Shown: piece by piece, positions 9,218 through 18,511 of the stretch | How the letters are laid out: every line of letters starts with the position of its first letter | How positions within the stretch are numbered: the first letter of the stretch is position 1 | DNA from: Phycisphaerales bacterium | GTDB taxonomy: Bacteria > Planctomycetota > Phycisphaerae > Phycisphaerales > UBA1924 | Direction of reading: 5' to 3' | NCBI GenBank assembly: GCA_019750095.1 | Contig: JAIEOW010000120.1 | Span: 1 to 62,682 of the forward strand | DNA: 62,682 bases | Made by a program: the position numbers and the translations under genes | Notes under the pieces: generated by a model | The model's input: the letters and a program-made list of their open reading frames with translations, nothing else | Told to the model about the DNA's origin: nothing | The model's database searches: none

Positions 9218-11146
9218 ATGCGTCTCCTTCGGCTCAAACCTTACCGCGCGATCCCCGAGCTTGATCGCTTCAGCGATGACCAGTGCCGACAGTTCATGGG
9301 CGCGGCCCGCGCTTCCTGGCGAGGGAAAGCGCTTCGGGCGGCGTTCCTGCTCGCGGCGATGATCGTCATCATGATCTCGGTCACGGTCGCGCTCGTGCTC
9401 ATCGGGCGACTGTTCGGGCGTCGGCTGGTGATCCCAGGGGATGACTTCTATTTCCAAGTCGTGCTCTCAGCGATCGTCGGCGTCAGTGCCGGACTGCTGG
9501 GCGGGCTGATCGTGAACGATCAGTTGCTGCGGCGGAGCATTCGCCGCTTGATCCGCGAGTGCGGATCGTGCCCGGGTTGCAAATACACACTGGTTGGCAT
9601 GCCGGTCAGCACCGCGGGCGGCGTGAAATGTCCGGAGTGCGGACGTGAGATCGATGCCGACGAATCCATGGGCGAGATCGCGCTCAATGATCGCGGAGAG
9701 CGAGCGTACCTGCCCCGGGTGGCTCGCGTGGATTCACACTCGGCCCAGCGGCGTCGGCAGCGGCATCGTCGATTCGTGGCGTGGACCTTGTCGGCGACGA
9801 CGGCTTTTCTGCTTATCTCGGGAGCGGCGTATGGACTCTTCTACTGGTCGTTGGCAAGGCAAGCCGAGCGGGCCAGAAGCGAACGGCACACGGCTCGGGA
9901 CATCGAAGCCGCACGAGCGTTGATGTGGCCGAACGGACGCACCGCCGAGAGCGCGGCGGAGTGGGCGACCTTTGAACACACGCTCAGGGCATTCTCCGAA
10001 CTTGGAGATCGACTCTCCCAGGAGTCGAGAGAGAGTGGCGAGGACAAGGGCGCGCGCTACTTTGACCCGATGTCACTCGATCCAAAGATGAACGAGGCGT
10101 CGTATCAGCAAAGTCGACCACGGCACAGTTTGGCGGTCAATCGGCAGTTTGCCGAGCGGTTTCTTGAATGTGCCAAGAAGGAAGGGCTCCTGGATCGACT
10201 GGCAACGCTGCGCAATCTCAAGGCCCCGATGCGCACGCTGGAGTTTCATGAAGAACATCAGATGTTCTTCACGGTTCCGATCAGCGGCGGGATGGAGACG
10301 AGGCAGGTTGCCCGGGTGTGCCTTGGCCGCATGATCGTCGCGACGAGCGCAAACGATCCCGATGCGTACGCCCAGGCACTTGACGATGCGCTCACCGCAT
10401 CAAACATCATCTCGCGCCAGGGGGTGCTCGCCGATTGGATGGTTGGCATCGCGGTGGAAACCTTTATCCTCACGGCCGTGCGAGATCAGATGGCGTCGTT
10501 TCCCGACAGTGCGTGGCACGCGCGCGTACTCGACGTTCTGCGGCGGCATGGAGACCGGCCAACGCTCATCGACGCTCATCGCTGTGAGCGCATCAGCATG
10601 CGCGATGCGACGCAGGTGTTTTACTCCAGCCCGTCGGACGTGCAGCGGACGATGATCGGGCTCGACTGGCAGCAGTTGGTGCCCACCGCGAACCCGTTCA
10701 AACGACGCATCGGCAGCTATGAAGAATCGATGAAGCTGATCGACACGCACTTTGACAAGTGGATCGCTTACGCCAAATCCGCGACCCCCGGTCCGGCGCC
10801 CGGCACCAACACCGGGTGCGTTGTCGCGGATGTTCTCTCGCCTTGGTCGGCAAAGGCGGCTGGGAATGAAGTCAGCACGCTGGAGGTCCGCCGACGCGTG
10901 GTGCTCGCCCTGGCATGCGAGGTGTATCGTCAGAGGCACGGGCAGTGGCCCGATCGCCTGGATGAAGTTGCCGAGCTTCTGCCCGATCGCTCGTTCCTCA
11001 TCGACCCAACCCTGCGCAAGCCGTTCACACTCGCAGGGCCGAAGCGGCGTGCGGCGCTCGTCAGCTCGCTGGAGCTCATTCTGGCGGGTGACACACCAGC
11101 GGAGGAAGCCCCGGCCGAACCGGGCGAGACTCCCGCTGGCCCTTGA
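9218..11146 (+). CDS. Membrane protein with zinc ribbon, unknown function
   Basis: 642 residues. Two membrane helices lie at about 42-66 and 80-102, a four-cysteine zinc ribbon (CPGCKYTL ... CPECG) at about 126-147, and a third helix near 187-211. A long soluble C-terminal domain of roughly 430 residues follows, without a motif I recognise. It contains RRRVVLALACEVYRQRHGQWPDRLDEV, here cited only as a pattern of helices: the segment YRQRHGQWPDRLDEV resembles one common in planctomycete proteins of unknown role. The ribbon resembles the CPECG tails of many planctomycete membrane proteins, but here it sits between helices. Possibly cotranscribed with the preceding small membrane protein. Confidence 0.8.
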   Translation: MRLLRLKPYRAIPELDRFSDDQCRQFMGAARASWRGKALRAAFLLAAMIVIMISVTVALVLIGRLFGRRLVIPGDDFYFQVVLSAIVGVSAGLLGGLIVNDQLLRRSIRRLIRECGSCPGCKYTLVGMPVSTAGGVKCPECGREIDADESMGEIALNDRGERAYLPRVARVDSHSAQRRRQRHRRFVAWTLSATTAFLLISGAAYGLFYWSLARQAERARSERHTARDIEAARALMWPNGRTAESAAEWATFEHTLRAFSELGDRLSQESRESGEDKGARYFDPMSLDPKMNEASYQQSRPRHSLAVNRQFAERFLECAKKEGLLDRLATLRNLKAPMRTLEFHEEHQMFFTVPISGGMETRQVARVCLGRMIVATSANDPDAYAQALDDALTASNIISRQGVLADWMVGIAVETFILTAVRDQMASFPDSAWHARVLDVLRRHGDRPTLIDAHRCERISMRDATQVFYSSPSDVQRTMIGLDWQQLVPTANPFKRRIGSYEESMKLIDTHFDKWIAYAKSATPGPAPGTNTGCVVADVLSPWSAKAAGNEVSTLEVRRRVVLALACEVYRQRHGQWPDRLDEVAELLPDRSFLIDPTLRKPFTLAGPKRRAALVSSLELILAGDTPAEEAPAEPGETPAGP

Positions 11147-11185
11147 GAGCGACAACATGGAGCCATCGCCGCCTACCCTCGCCGC

Positions 11186-11914
11186 ATGTCCAAGAGCCCA
11201 TCCCTTGCGCTGCTGAAGTCATCCACGGGTGTCGCCGTCGCTCTTCCCGGCGGCGTGCTTCCGCTGCTGCACATCCTCGGAATCGGCCGAAACTACGCCG
11301 AGCATGCCAAGGAACAGGGCGCGGCCATTCCCGATGCCCCAATGGTCTTCACCAAGTACGCCGGCTCGGCATGCCTCCACGGCGACGCGATCGTCGTGCC
11401 CAAGGTCTGTCAGGATCGTGAGCAGGTGGACTTCGAAGGCGAACTCGCAGTGATCATCGGCACAGCCGCTCGCGATGTTTCCAAAGCCGACTCGATGCGG
11501 CATGTCCTTGGATACTGCGTCGCCAACGACGTCTCAGCCCGATGGTGGCAGAAGACCGGGTCCGGCGGTCAGTTCTTCCGCGGCAAGAGCTTCGACACCT
11601 TCTGCCCACTGGGGCCCATGGTGACGCCGGCTCAGGATGTGCCGAATCCAAGCGCAATCAGCATCGTCACCAAAGTCAACGGTGTCACCATGCAGAACGG
11701 CTCAACCAGCGACATGATCTTCGATGTACCAACGCTGATCAGCGATCTCTCACGGGGCATGACGCTGCTCCCCGGAACGGTCATCCTGACAGGAACGCCC
11801 AGCGGCGTCGGCATGGCGCGGAACCCGCCTCAGTATCTCAAGCATGGCGACGAGGTCGAAATCACCCTCGCCGAGCTGGGAACGCTCCGCAACACCGTGG
11901 CCTTCGAGCGGTAA
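11186..11914 (+). CDS. Fumarylacetoacetate hydrolase (FAH) family protein
   Basis: 242 residues forming a single FAH domain. The metal-binding acids are visible as E84 and E86 in DFEGELAVI and D115 in ANDVSAR. The start motif GIGRNYAEHAKE and the terminal GTPSGVG loop are also typical. Family members cleave C-C bonds in acylpyruvates or decarboxylate oxaloacetate, among other beta-diketo substrates. The closest general description is an acylpyruvase or oxaloacetate decarboxylase type, but neighbours give no pathway. The ATG at 11186 is 40 bases after the preceding stop. Confidence 0.9.
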   Translation: MSKSPSLALLKSSTGVAVALPGGVLPLLHILGIGRNYAEHAKEQGAAIPDAPMVFTKYAGSACLHGDAIVVPKVCQDREQVDFEGELAVIIGTAARDVSKADSMRHVLGYCVANDVSARWWQKTGSGGQFFRGKSFDTFCPLGPMVTPAQDVPNPSAISIVTKVNGVTMQNGSTSDMIFDVPTLISDLSRGMTLLPGTVILTGTPSGVGMARNPPQYLKHGDEVEITLAELGTLRNTVAFER

Positions 11915-11961
11915 TCAGCGTCTTTCCGCGCTACGCTTGTATTCACACGAAAGGACTGTTC

Positions 11962-12687
11962 ATGCGCTCACGCTTTGCGCTCGTCATGCTTGTCACCGCC
12001 GGCACCATCGGCGGTTTCGCCGCCACGGCCACGATGTCTTTCCTGCCGCGAGCGATCGCGGGTGTTCCGTCGGCCGCGCCCGCCGCCGCGTCGATCGCGC
12101 TGTGCGATGTCTACGCGCTCATCGAGCGTCATGTCGAGAGCGACCAGTTCCGCCCCGCTCGCGACGCTGAACAGGAACGTATCAAGTCCCAGCTCATGCC
12201 GATGGAGACCGAGCTCGAGGCCATGCAGAAAGACCTGCAGTCGGCCAACCCGCAGGACCCCGCCGCCCAAGCCAAGTTCGGCATGTTCCAGCAGAAGCGC
12301 GAGGAGTATCAGCAGCGCCGCCAGCAGTTGCTTGACACCTACAGCGAGCTTGTCGCCAAGCAGTTTGCCCAGTCCCTGACGCAGGTGAGCGCCGAGGCGA
12401 AGAAAGTCGCAACCGAGCTCGGCTACTCGCACGTGATCTCACAGAAGACCTCCGAGATGATCGCCAAGGACCCGCGACAACTCGTCGAAGAGTTCCTCTC
12501 GCGGCCATTCGCTTCGTACCCGGCAGAGACAGACATCACCGAGAAGGTGCGCGAGGCGATGAAGCTTCCCAAGACGCCCATCACGCCTCCTGCCCCAGCG
12601 GCGGCACCTTCGGCCCCAGGTGCGACCACGCCAGCGAATCCGCCGATGACCGCACCCGCAGGCGGCTCGCCTTCAACCAAGCCCTGA
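11962..12687 (+). CDS. OmpH/Skp-like periplasmic chaperone
   Basis: 241 residues. An N-terminal hydrophobic signal segment covers about residues 1-33, then ASIALCDVYALIE, which matches the beta-strand start of the OmpH/Skp family. A charged, Gln-rich helical stretch at about 55-150 would make the coiled-coil arms that hold unfolded outer-membrane proteins. The C-terminal 45 residues are a Pro/Ala-rich tail not found in Escherichia coli Skp. It sits 47 bases after the FAH gene and 22 bases before lipB. The segment VVFEEFL-like helices end at about 190. The family assignment is good, the client range is inference. Confidence 0.82.
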   Translation: MRSRFALVMLVTAGTIGGFAATATMSFLPRAIAGVPSAAPAAASIALCDVYALIERHVESDQFRPARDAEQERIKSQLMPMETELEAMQKDLQSANPQDPAAQAKFGMFQQKREEYQQRRQQLLDTYSELVAKQFAQSLTQVSAEAKKVATELGYSHVISQKTSEMIAKDPRQLVEEFLSRPFASYPAETDITEKVREAMKLPKTPITPPAPAAAPSAPGATTPANPPMTAPAGGSPSTKP

Positions 12688-12709
12688 TGCGTTCAGTATC
12701 CGCCGAACC

Positions 12710-13465
12710 ATGGAGGCGGTGCCGGTGCGCCCGCGGGTAATCGATCTTGGCCGCATCTCCTACGCCGCGGCGTATGAGCTGCAGCGTGCGCACCTGGAAG
12801 AAGTGCTCGCGACGCGGGAGGTCGACCCGCAGGGCGATCCCGGCCGCATCCTCATGCTGGAACATGATCCGGCGGTGATCACCGTCACGCGTCGCCCGGG
12901 CGCCGCGGCACATCTCATCGCCTCGCCGGACTTGCTGAACAGAGAACGCATCGAAGTCGTCGAAACCGACCGCGGCGGCGACATCACCTATCACGGCCCA
13001 GGCCAACTCGTGGTCTATCCCATCATCGATCTGAATCGCCATCACCTTCGCCTGCACTCATACATGCGGCTGCTGGAACAAGCGGTGATCGACACGCTCG
13101 CGGGCTTCGGCGTCGCCGCGACGCGTGACACCATGGCGCCGCCCGCGACGGGCGTCTGGGTCGAGCGTTCCCCGGGCGCTCCCTTGGCCAAGCTGTGCGC
13201 TATGGGCGTGCGCGTCCGCCGATGGGTGAGCATGCACGGGCTTGCACTCAACGTGACGACGAACCTTGAGCACTTCAAGCTCATCGTCCCCTGCGGACTC
13301 TCCGGCAGACCGGTAACGAGCATGCAGGAGCTTCTGGGCGAGCGATGCCCAGCAATGCCCGCGGTCAAGCAGTCGCTCGCGCAAGCTCTCTGCGAGCGAC
13401 TGGCCGAAGCGATGGCCAGCCGCACCGGCGAAGATAACGCCGATGCAGCGGTCGGCGACTCCTGA
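12710..13465 (+). CDS. lipB: Octanoyl-[acyl-carrier-protein]:protein N-octanoyltransferase
   Basis: LipB moves octanoate from acyl carrier protein to lipoyl domains, the first step of lipoate assembly. The 251-residue sequence shows the signature DRGGDITYHGPGQLVVYP at about 87-104, the catalytic lysine at 161 within KLCAMGVRVRRW, SMHGLALNV, and the catalytic cysteine at 195 within IVPCGL. Length is near the family norm. No lipA lies in the window. Its TGA stop directly abuts the complementary TCA of the convergent MmgE/PrpD gene, so the two coding regions meet with no spacer. Confidence 0.95.
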   Translation: MEAVPVRPRVIDLGRISYAAAYELQRAHLEEVLATREVDPQGDPGRILMLEHDPAVITVTRRPGAAAHLIASPDLLNRERIEVVETDRGGDITYHGPGQLVVYPIIDLNRHHLRLHSYMRLLEQAVIDTLAGFGVAATRDTMAPPATGVWVERSPGAPLAKLCAMGVRVRRWVSMHGLALNVTTNLEHFKLIVPCGLSGRPVTSMQELLGERCPAMPAVKQSLAQALCERLAEAMASRTGEDNADAAVGDS

Positions 13466-15184
13466 TCAGTCGAACTTGCCCTTGACCACCAGTTCAAAGT
13501 CGTTGATCTCAGCCACCTGCTTGGCCGACTTCTTGGCAATGCCCGAGTAGCGGGCAACGAGTTGCTTGGCTCCGCTTGCATCACCCATCGACAGCCCGCC
13601 GAGCTTGTTGAACTTGTGATTCAGAATGTCGCGCAGGTCGGCGGTCGTGTTGCGGGCGTGGCCGCTCGGATACATCACCAGGCCGGAATCGTGCACCTTG
13701 TCCGCGGCATCAGTGATGCGGATGGAGGTCGGGATGCCATCGGGATATCGGCGGTCATACTCCTCGCCGCCATGCTCAAAGGTCATCTTGTCCATGAGCG
13801 CGCGGGTCAGGGGGTTGCTGATCGCCGCCGGGTCAAAGTCGTGCGGCAGCAGCATCAGGTTCTTGAAATCAAAGTTCTTGGCGCCCTTCTGCCGAAGCTC
13901 CAGCGCCTTGCGCAGCTTGGTGCAGACCAGATACAGCATCGAGTGGTCGGCGGACTGACGCGTCTTCGGGTCGCGCTTCGCCGGATCGCCGATGATGCCG
14001 AACGCCGGCTCATACGCCGTGACCACCATCGAGCGGATGCGCCCGCCGGTGGGATCATCCAAGAGCGCGGGGCTCTTGTTGATCAGATCGATCAGCCCCT
14101 GCAACGCGCCCGCGGACTGGTGCTCATAGAGCCCCAGTTTGAAGTGCATGCCCATCACGGCGAAGTCATCGCCACGCTTGCCAAGCACCAGTTCAAAGGG
14201 CGAGGCATACGCCTTGCTCGTGTTGGCCTTGGTCGCACCAACCTTCTGGAACATCTGCCCCGGGCCTTCAAACATGCGGAACACGGCCTCAGGATTACGG
14301 AAGATGTCGCGCGGGCCGAGGAAGCCCAGCATGCTTCGTCGCATCGACATGATGGCGGCCTCGGTGCTGATCGCCGCGCTCGCGCCCTTGCTGTCCGAGA
14401 GCTGCTTGCCGGCGCGAATTGCCCGGAACGGCACATAGTGAGCCACGATCATGCCGATCGCGCTCTCGATCTGCTCGGGCGTGGCGCGAAGCATCGCGCC
14501 AAAGGTCGCCGCCGACGCGATCGCGCCGTGCAGCACGTGGTCGATCTTGTATGTCTTCAGCGAGAAGACCTCGGCAAGCCGCCCACGAATCTCGTCGAGA
14601 AGCACCATGCCGCGGAGCGCGAACGCCCCGTCCATGCCCATCATCTGAGCGGCCGCAAGAGCGACTGGATAAAAGTCGTTGTGCCCAAACTCCCCCGCGG
14701 TGTGCCCAAGCTTGGGGTTGAAGCCAAAGTTGGTCCCGTTAGAGTCCCACTCGCGCACCGCGTTTGAGTTCGCGACGATCGCCTTCTCCGGTTGCACCAT
14801 CACGCCGGACCCGAACACCGTCGCGCCCGCTCGCTCGCAGCCAAACGGCGCGCTCATCGTGCCGGTGCCCGCCGCGCCAACGCGATACATCAACGCCTCG
14901 CGGCGGAGCAGGTTCGGCGCGTTGGTGCCCAGCGACAGCGCGCTGATGCCGCAGAGACACGCGTCGGTGTGGAACAGCTCGGTGCGCTCCAGCACGCTCG
15001 CGGCGGGCTCGGCATACCCGCGGCCATCCTCCGCGTTCTTGCCCTTCTCGCCCGGCATCGCCCACATGAACTCGAGCGCATAGTGGGCAATGCCCAGTGC
15101 CTGGTTTGAGTCCGCCGGAAGCGTGACGTGGGTATCTGTGTGCAGCAGTGTCGGGGTGGACGTGTGGGCGGTGTCGATGGCCAT
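13466..15184 (-). CDS. MmgE/PrpD family protein (2-methylcitrate dehydratase-like)
   Basis: 572 residues with MmgE/PrpD features: an N-terminal helical bundle containing SNAVREWDSNGTN, GHNDFYPVALAAAQ, and a C-terminal domain with the KLGLYEHQSAGALQG and GHARNT segments. PrpD proper dehydrates 2-methylcitrate in propionate catabolism, while relatives act on other hydroxy acids. No prpB or prpC is nearby, so the pathway is unconfirmed. ATG 15184 is preferred over an upstream extension to 15244 because conserved sequence begins soon after it. Convergent with lipB with no intervening base. Confidence 0.85.
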   Translation of the reverse strand: MAIDTAHTSTPTLLHTDTHVTLPADSNQALGIAHYALEFMWAMPGEKGKNAEDGRGYAEPAASVLERTELFHTDACLCGISALSLGTNAPNLLRREALMYRVGAAGTGTMSAPFGCERAGATVFGSGVMVQPEKAIVANSNAVREWDSNGTNFGFNPKLGHTAGEFGHNDFYPVALAAAQMMGMDGAFALRGMVLLDEIRGRLAEVFSLKTYKIDHVLHGAIASAATFGAMLRATPEQIESAIGMIVAHYVPFRAIRAGKQLSDSKGASAAISTEAAIMSMRRSMLGFLGPRDIFRNPEAVFRMFEGPGQMFQKVGATKANTSKAYASPFELVLGKRGDDFAVMGMHFKLGLYEHQSAGALQGLIDLINKSPALLDDPTGGRIRSMVVTAYEPAFGIIGDPAKRDPKTRQSADHSMLYLVCTKLRKALELRQKGAKNFDFKNLMLLPHDFDPAAISNPLTRALMDKMTFEHGGEEYDRRYPDGIPTSIRITDAADKVHDSGLVMYPSGHARNTTADLRDILNHKFNKLGGLSMGDASGAKQLVARYSGIAKKSAKQVAEINDFELVVKGKFD

Positions 15185-15323
15185 CGGTGATTCTCGTGAG
15201 AATTCGGCGACTGCGTGTCGAATGGAAAACGAGCGGGACGCCACGGCTGAAACGCTTCAGTTTGTGGGGCAAACGGTATGGCCTGTGCCGCCGAACGTCG
15301 CTCACGCACCCCGGACCGGTCGA

Positions 15324-16079
15324 TCAACCCGAGCTTCCCCCATAGAAGTACCTCCCAAGCCCGATCGTGAACGCAAAGCACCCCCAGAACGCGTGCTCAA
15401 GCCACACCGCGGCCGTCGACCGCGTGCGCGCATAGGTGAACGCAAACAGCCAGCCCCCGGGGATCGTCAGCAGCACCGCGACCCAGTTGTTGAACACGCA
15501 GTGCATCCAGCCAAACGCCAGCCCGCTCGCCAGAACCGTTGGCCATGACACACCGGCGAGCCATCCCTCCGACGGAGATCTGCCGGCCCCAAAGAGCGGC
15601 TGATACCGATGAAAGAAGAACGTCCGCCAGATGACCTCCTGCGGATACACGCTCAAGAGCGGGTACACCACCATCATCGCCGCGAAGATTGTCGGACGCT
15701 CACGCGGGAAAGCGAGCCAAAGCTCCGGTCGCCACGAGATGATCCCCCCGATCATGATGATCGCCGGCACGGGCACACACGCGAGAATCACCGGCGTCGC
15801 CCTGAATAGCCCGCAAGTGTTCCAGAGCTGGCGACGATCGAAACCGCGATCGCGGAGCAGCGCGATCAGCACCATCACGAACACAACCAGCAGCGAGGGA
15901 ATCAGCGCGGGGTTGACGATCTCGGGCCACCGCGAGCGAGCCCACCACATGACGCCAGGCAGGACGCCGAAGAGCCCGATGAGTTCGATCCAGCGAAGCG
16001 TGAGACGCGCTGCAGATATCGCTGGCGCGACCGCACCGTGTGTCGCCGGGTTCGCCCCGGGCTCACCCACCGCGTTCAT
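15324..16079 (-). CDS. CPBP family intramembrane glutamic endopeptidase
   Basis: 251-residue polytopic membrane protein with about seven hydrophobic segments. The CPBP motifs are visible: QEVIWR (E148, R152) for the usual EExxxR, FGWMH (H193) for FxxxH, and a later LEHAFWGCFAF helix. The first Glu of the EE pair is replaced by Gln; the remaining Glu is the one expected to act. Bacterial members take part in peptide maturation or immunity, but many have no known substrate. The start at 16079 overlaps the stop of the upstream polX gene as ATGA, so translation is probably coupled. Met codons further upstream lie within polX and are less likely. Confidence 0.85.
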   Translation of the reverse strand: MNAVGEPGANPATHGAVAPAISAARLTLRWIELIGLFGVLPGVMWWARSRWPEIVNPALIPSLLVVFVMVLIALLRDRGFDRRQLWNTCGLFRATPVILACVPVPAIIMIGGIISWRPELWLAFPRERPTIFAAMMVVYPLLSVYPQEVIWRTFFFHRYQPLFGAGRSPSEGWLAGVSWPTVLASGLAFGWMHCVFNNWVAVLLTIPGGWLFAFTYARTRSTAAVWLEHAFWGCFAFTIGLGRYFYGGSSG

Positions 16080-17998
16080 CGCTTCTTCCTCAGCCATGCG
16101 GCCAGTTCCTCCGCTGACCAGGTGTTGACGCACGCACGAGCCGAGATCCACCCGCGACGAGCCGTCGCAACACCAAACCGAAGATTGTCAAAGTCTTCCG
16201 GAGTGTGCACGTCGGAATCGATCGCCACCAGTGCACCCGCATCCGCCACAACCCGCGCGTGGGTGTCCCGCAGATCCAGCCGATACCAGTGCGTATTGAT
16301 CTCCATCGCCGTGTTGCACGCCTTCGCCGCCGCCACCAGCGCGGGGACATCCGGCGACAGCCCGGCTCGACGATTGATCAATCTCCCCGTAGGGTGCCCG
16401 AGAATGTGCACAAGCGGATGCTCGATCGCCTTCAGCAGCCGCTTTGTCGCCGCCGCCGAGTCCTGCGACAGCGACGCATGTGGCGAGGCCACGACAACAT
16501 CCAACTCCGCCAGCAGATCGTCGTCATAGTCCAGTTCACCGGAAGCCAGAATGTCCACCTCGCTCCCCGCGAGCACTCTGATCCCATCCAGTTCGCGCTG
16601 CGCTGCACGCACATCCAGAATGTGCTGCCGAAGCCGCTCAGGCGACAAGCCACCCGCGAGCGGCGAACTCTTGGAATGATCCGTCACGGCGATGGTGTGG
16701 AACCCGCGCCGCTGCGCCATGCGCGCAAGCTCCACGATGCTCATCACCCCATCAGAAGCCGTGGTGTGCGCGTGCAACTCGGCCTTGATATCCGCGAGAG
16801 TGATAAGCCCATGCTCGATGACGCTCGCGGCCGAAGCAACCTCGCCACTCGCACCTGCCGCCTTGCCTTTGGCCGCGACCTTCGCATGCGCTGGCCGCGC
16901 CGCGCCCGATCTTTCAACCGCAAACGCCGCCATCTCCCCGCGATCTTCCCGCAGTTCCGGCGGCACCCAGATCATGTTCAACACCCTGTAGATGTCTTCT
17001 TCGCTCACTGAGGCCACGGGCTTGATGCCTCGTTTCTGCGGAGCTTCGGTCGTGGATTCATCCTCTGGAAACAACCCGTACTCGTTCAGCGTCAGCCCCA
17101 TCTTCAGCGCACGCTCGCGCATCCGCACGTTGTGCTCTTTGCTGCCCGTGAAGTACATGAGCGCTGCACCCCAGCACGAATCGTCGATCACACGCAGATC
17201 AACCTGAATCGTTCCGCCACCACCGCTACCGCTGTCCGCCGGGGCTTCTCCCCCCCACCGCCCCATGTCCGGCTTGATCGCCAGCCGCACGCTGCACTTG
17301 GTCTCGCCGTGAACAAGCACCTGTCGCACACCGGGCATCTCGACAAACGCCTTCGCCGCCGCGGCCGGATTACTCGTACAGACCAGCACATCCAGATCGC
17401 CCACCGTCTCTTTCCCGCGTCGGAGCGACCCCGCAAACGCGGCTCGCTGCACGCCGGCGACCTTCAGCATCCCCTCAACAATCCGCTCCGCGATCGGCAT
17501 CGCCAGCCCGAGATGCAGCCGCTGCGCACCCTCTTCGAGAATCGCGATCGAGTCTTTGATCTTCTCAACACTCTTCGCACCCATCCGCGGCAATCCCAAG
17601 ATGCTCCCATCGGCGATGATCCGCTTCAGGTCCGCCACCGACTCAACGCCCCCCTGCCGCCACAGCACCGCCGCCGTCTTCGGCCCAAGCCCCGGAATCT
17701 CCATGACCGCCAGAAGCCCGGCGGGTGCCTTCTCCTTTAGTTCATCAAGCTCTTTGATCCGCCCGCTCTTGGCAAACTCAATGATCTTGTCGGCGATCTT
17801 CGCGCCCACGCCCTCGATCTCCATCAGCGCGGGCTTGGCCTTCTCAGACGTAGCCACGGCTTCAAGATCGTGCGGATGATCCCCCAGCACACGAGCCGCG
17901 CGAGCGTGAGCTGCGGACTTGAACGAGTCCTCGCCCAGCAACTCCATCAGCTTGGCCATCTGCGTGAATCGTTCGACGAGCGCCGCGTTGAAGCTCAT
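16076..17998 (-). CDS. polX: DNA polymerase/3'-5' exonuclease PolX
   Basis: 640 residues in the bacterial PolX arrangement. Helix-hairpin-helix DNA-binding repeats lie within about 50-145 ([21 protein letters not shown]). The nucleotidyltransferase site is [17 protein letters not shown] at 190-206, with metal ligands D201 and D203. The PHP phosphoesterase domain starts near residue 415 ([34 protein letters not shown]). An Ala-rich linker of about 40 residues separates the two catalytic parts, making the protein longer than the usual 570-580. PolX acts in gap filling and base-excision repair. The stop overlaps the start of the downstream CPBP gene. Confidence 0.94.
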   Translation of the reverse strand: MSFNAALVERFTQMAKLMELLGEDSFKSAAHARAARVLGDHPHDLEAVATSEKAKPALMEIEGVGAKIADKIIEFAKSGRIKELDELKEKAPAGLLAVMEIPGLGPKTAAVLWRQGGVESVADLKRIIADGSILGLPRMGAKSVEKIKDSIAILEEGAQRLHLGLAMPIAERIVEGMLKVAGVQRAAFAGSLRRGKETVGDLDVLVCTSNPAAAAKAFVEMPGVRQVLVHGETKCSVRLAIKPDMGRWGGEAPADSGSGGGGTIQVDLRVIDDSCWGAALMYFTGSKEHNVRMRERALKMGLTLNEYGLFPEDESTTEAPQKRGIKPVASVSEEDIYRVLNMIWVPPELREDRGEMAAFAVERSGAARPAHAKVAAKGKAAGASGEVASAASVIEHGLITLADIKAELHAHTTASDGVMSIVELARMAQRRGFHTIAVTDHSKSSPLAGGLSPERLRQHILDVRAAQRELDGIRVLAGSEVDILASGELDYDDDLLAELDVVVASPHASLSQDSAAATKRLLKAIEHPLVHILGHPTGRLINRRAGLSPDVPALVAAAKACNTAMEINTHWYRLDLRDTHARVVADAGALVAIDSDVHTPEDFDNLRFGVATARRGWISARACVNTWSAEELAAWLRKKR

Positions 17999-18036
17999 GG
18001 TTCGAGGATAGCCGTGCGTCGGCGTGGTCTACCACG

Positions 18037-18360
18037 CTACCGCCTGATCCGCTTCCACCGTTCCACGATCGCCATAAGCCCAAAGATCACGCACAAGGCG
18101 ACGATCAGCCAGTCCATCTGCACCGGCCCGCGCGATACGATCCATCCAGCGACGCCGAGCAGGCCGAAGCCACCGAGCAGCCCGACGATCGGCCACGGAA
18201 AAAACGTCAGCCCTGCACAGAAGATCATCGCTCCGATTGGGCTGTTGCCCTTGAGATCGATCAGGCGATAGACGCCATAACCGCACATCGCAACCCCAGC
18301 GAGCACCCCCAGCCACGCGTTCGCGTCCATCCGAGGTCCGGCGGTTCCTTGTTCCGACAT
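18037..18360 (-). CDS. Small integral membrane protein
   Basis: 107 residues with hydrophobic segments at about 15-34, 41-55, 56-76 and 81-98, and a basic C-terminal end (ERWKRIRR). No family recognised. The start is supported by GGAG eight bases upstream. It precedes polX by 38 bases on the same strand and may be the first gene of that unit. The downstream terminator of the PEP-CTERM gene separates it from the gene upstream. Confidence 0.6.
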   Translation of the reverse strand: MSEQGTAGPRMDANAWLGVLAGVAMCGYGVYRLIDLKGNSPIGAMIFCAGLTFFPWPIVGLLGGFGLLGVAGWIVSRGPVQMDWLIVALCVIFGLMAIVERWKRIRR

Positions 18361-18447
18361 GCGTGGCTCCAGTGCTGACTGTCAATGATCTGCCGTCGCG
18401 ACACCGTGAGTGTTGTACCGCCATCGGGGCCGTCGTTGCAAACGACC

Positions 18448-18482
18448 AACAAAAGAAACAGCCCCGACCATGAGCCGGGGCT
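18448..18482 (-). terminator. Rho-independent terminator after the PEP-CTERM gene
   Basis: On the minus strand a perfect 7-bp stem (AGCCCCG / CGGGGCT, arms 18476-18482 and 18460-18466) is followed by a T-rich tract (GTTTCTTTTGTT). It begins 30 bases after the stop of the upstream gene. A smaller palindrome, GTCGTT-GCA-AACGAC at 18432-18446, lies just beyond. Confidence 0.75.
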
Positions 18483-18511
18483 GCTCTTTCGTTAAGTTTG
18501 TCGATCCGATC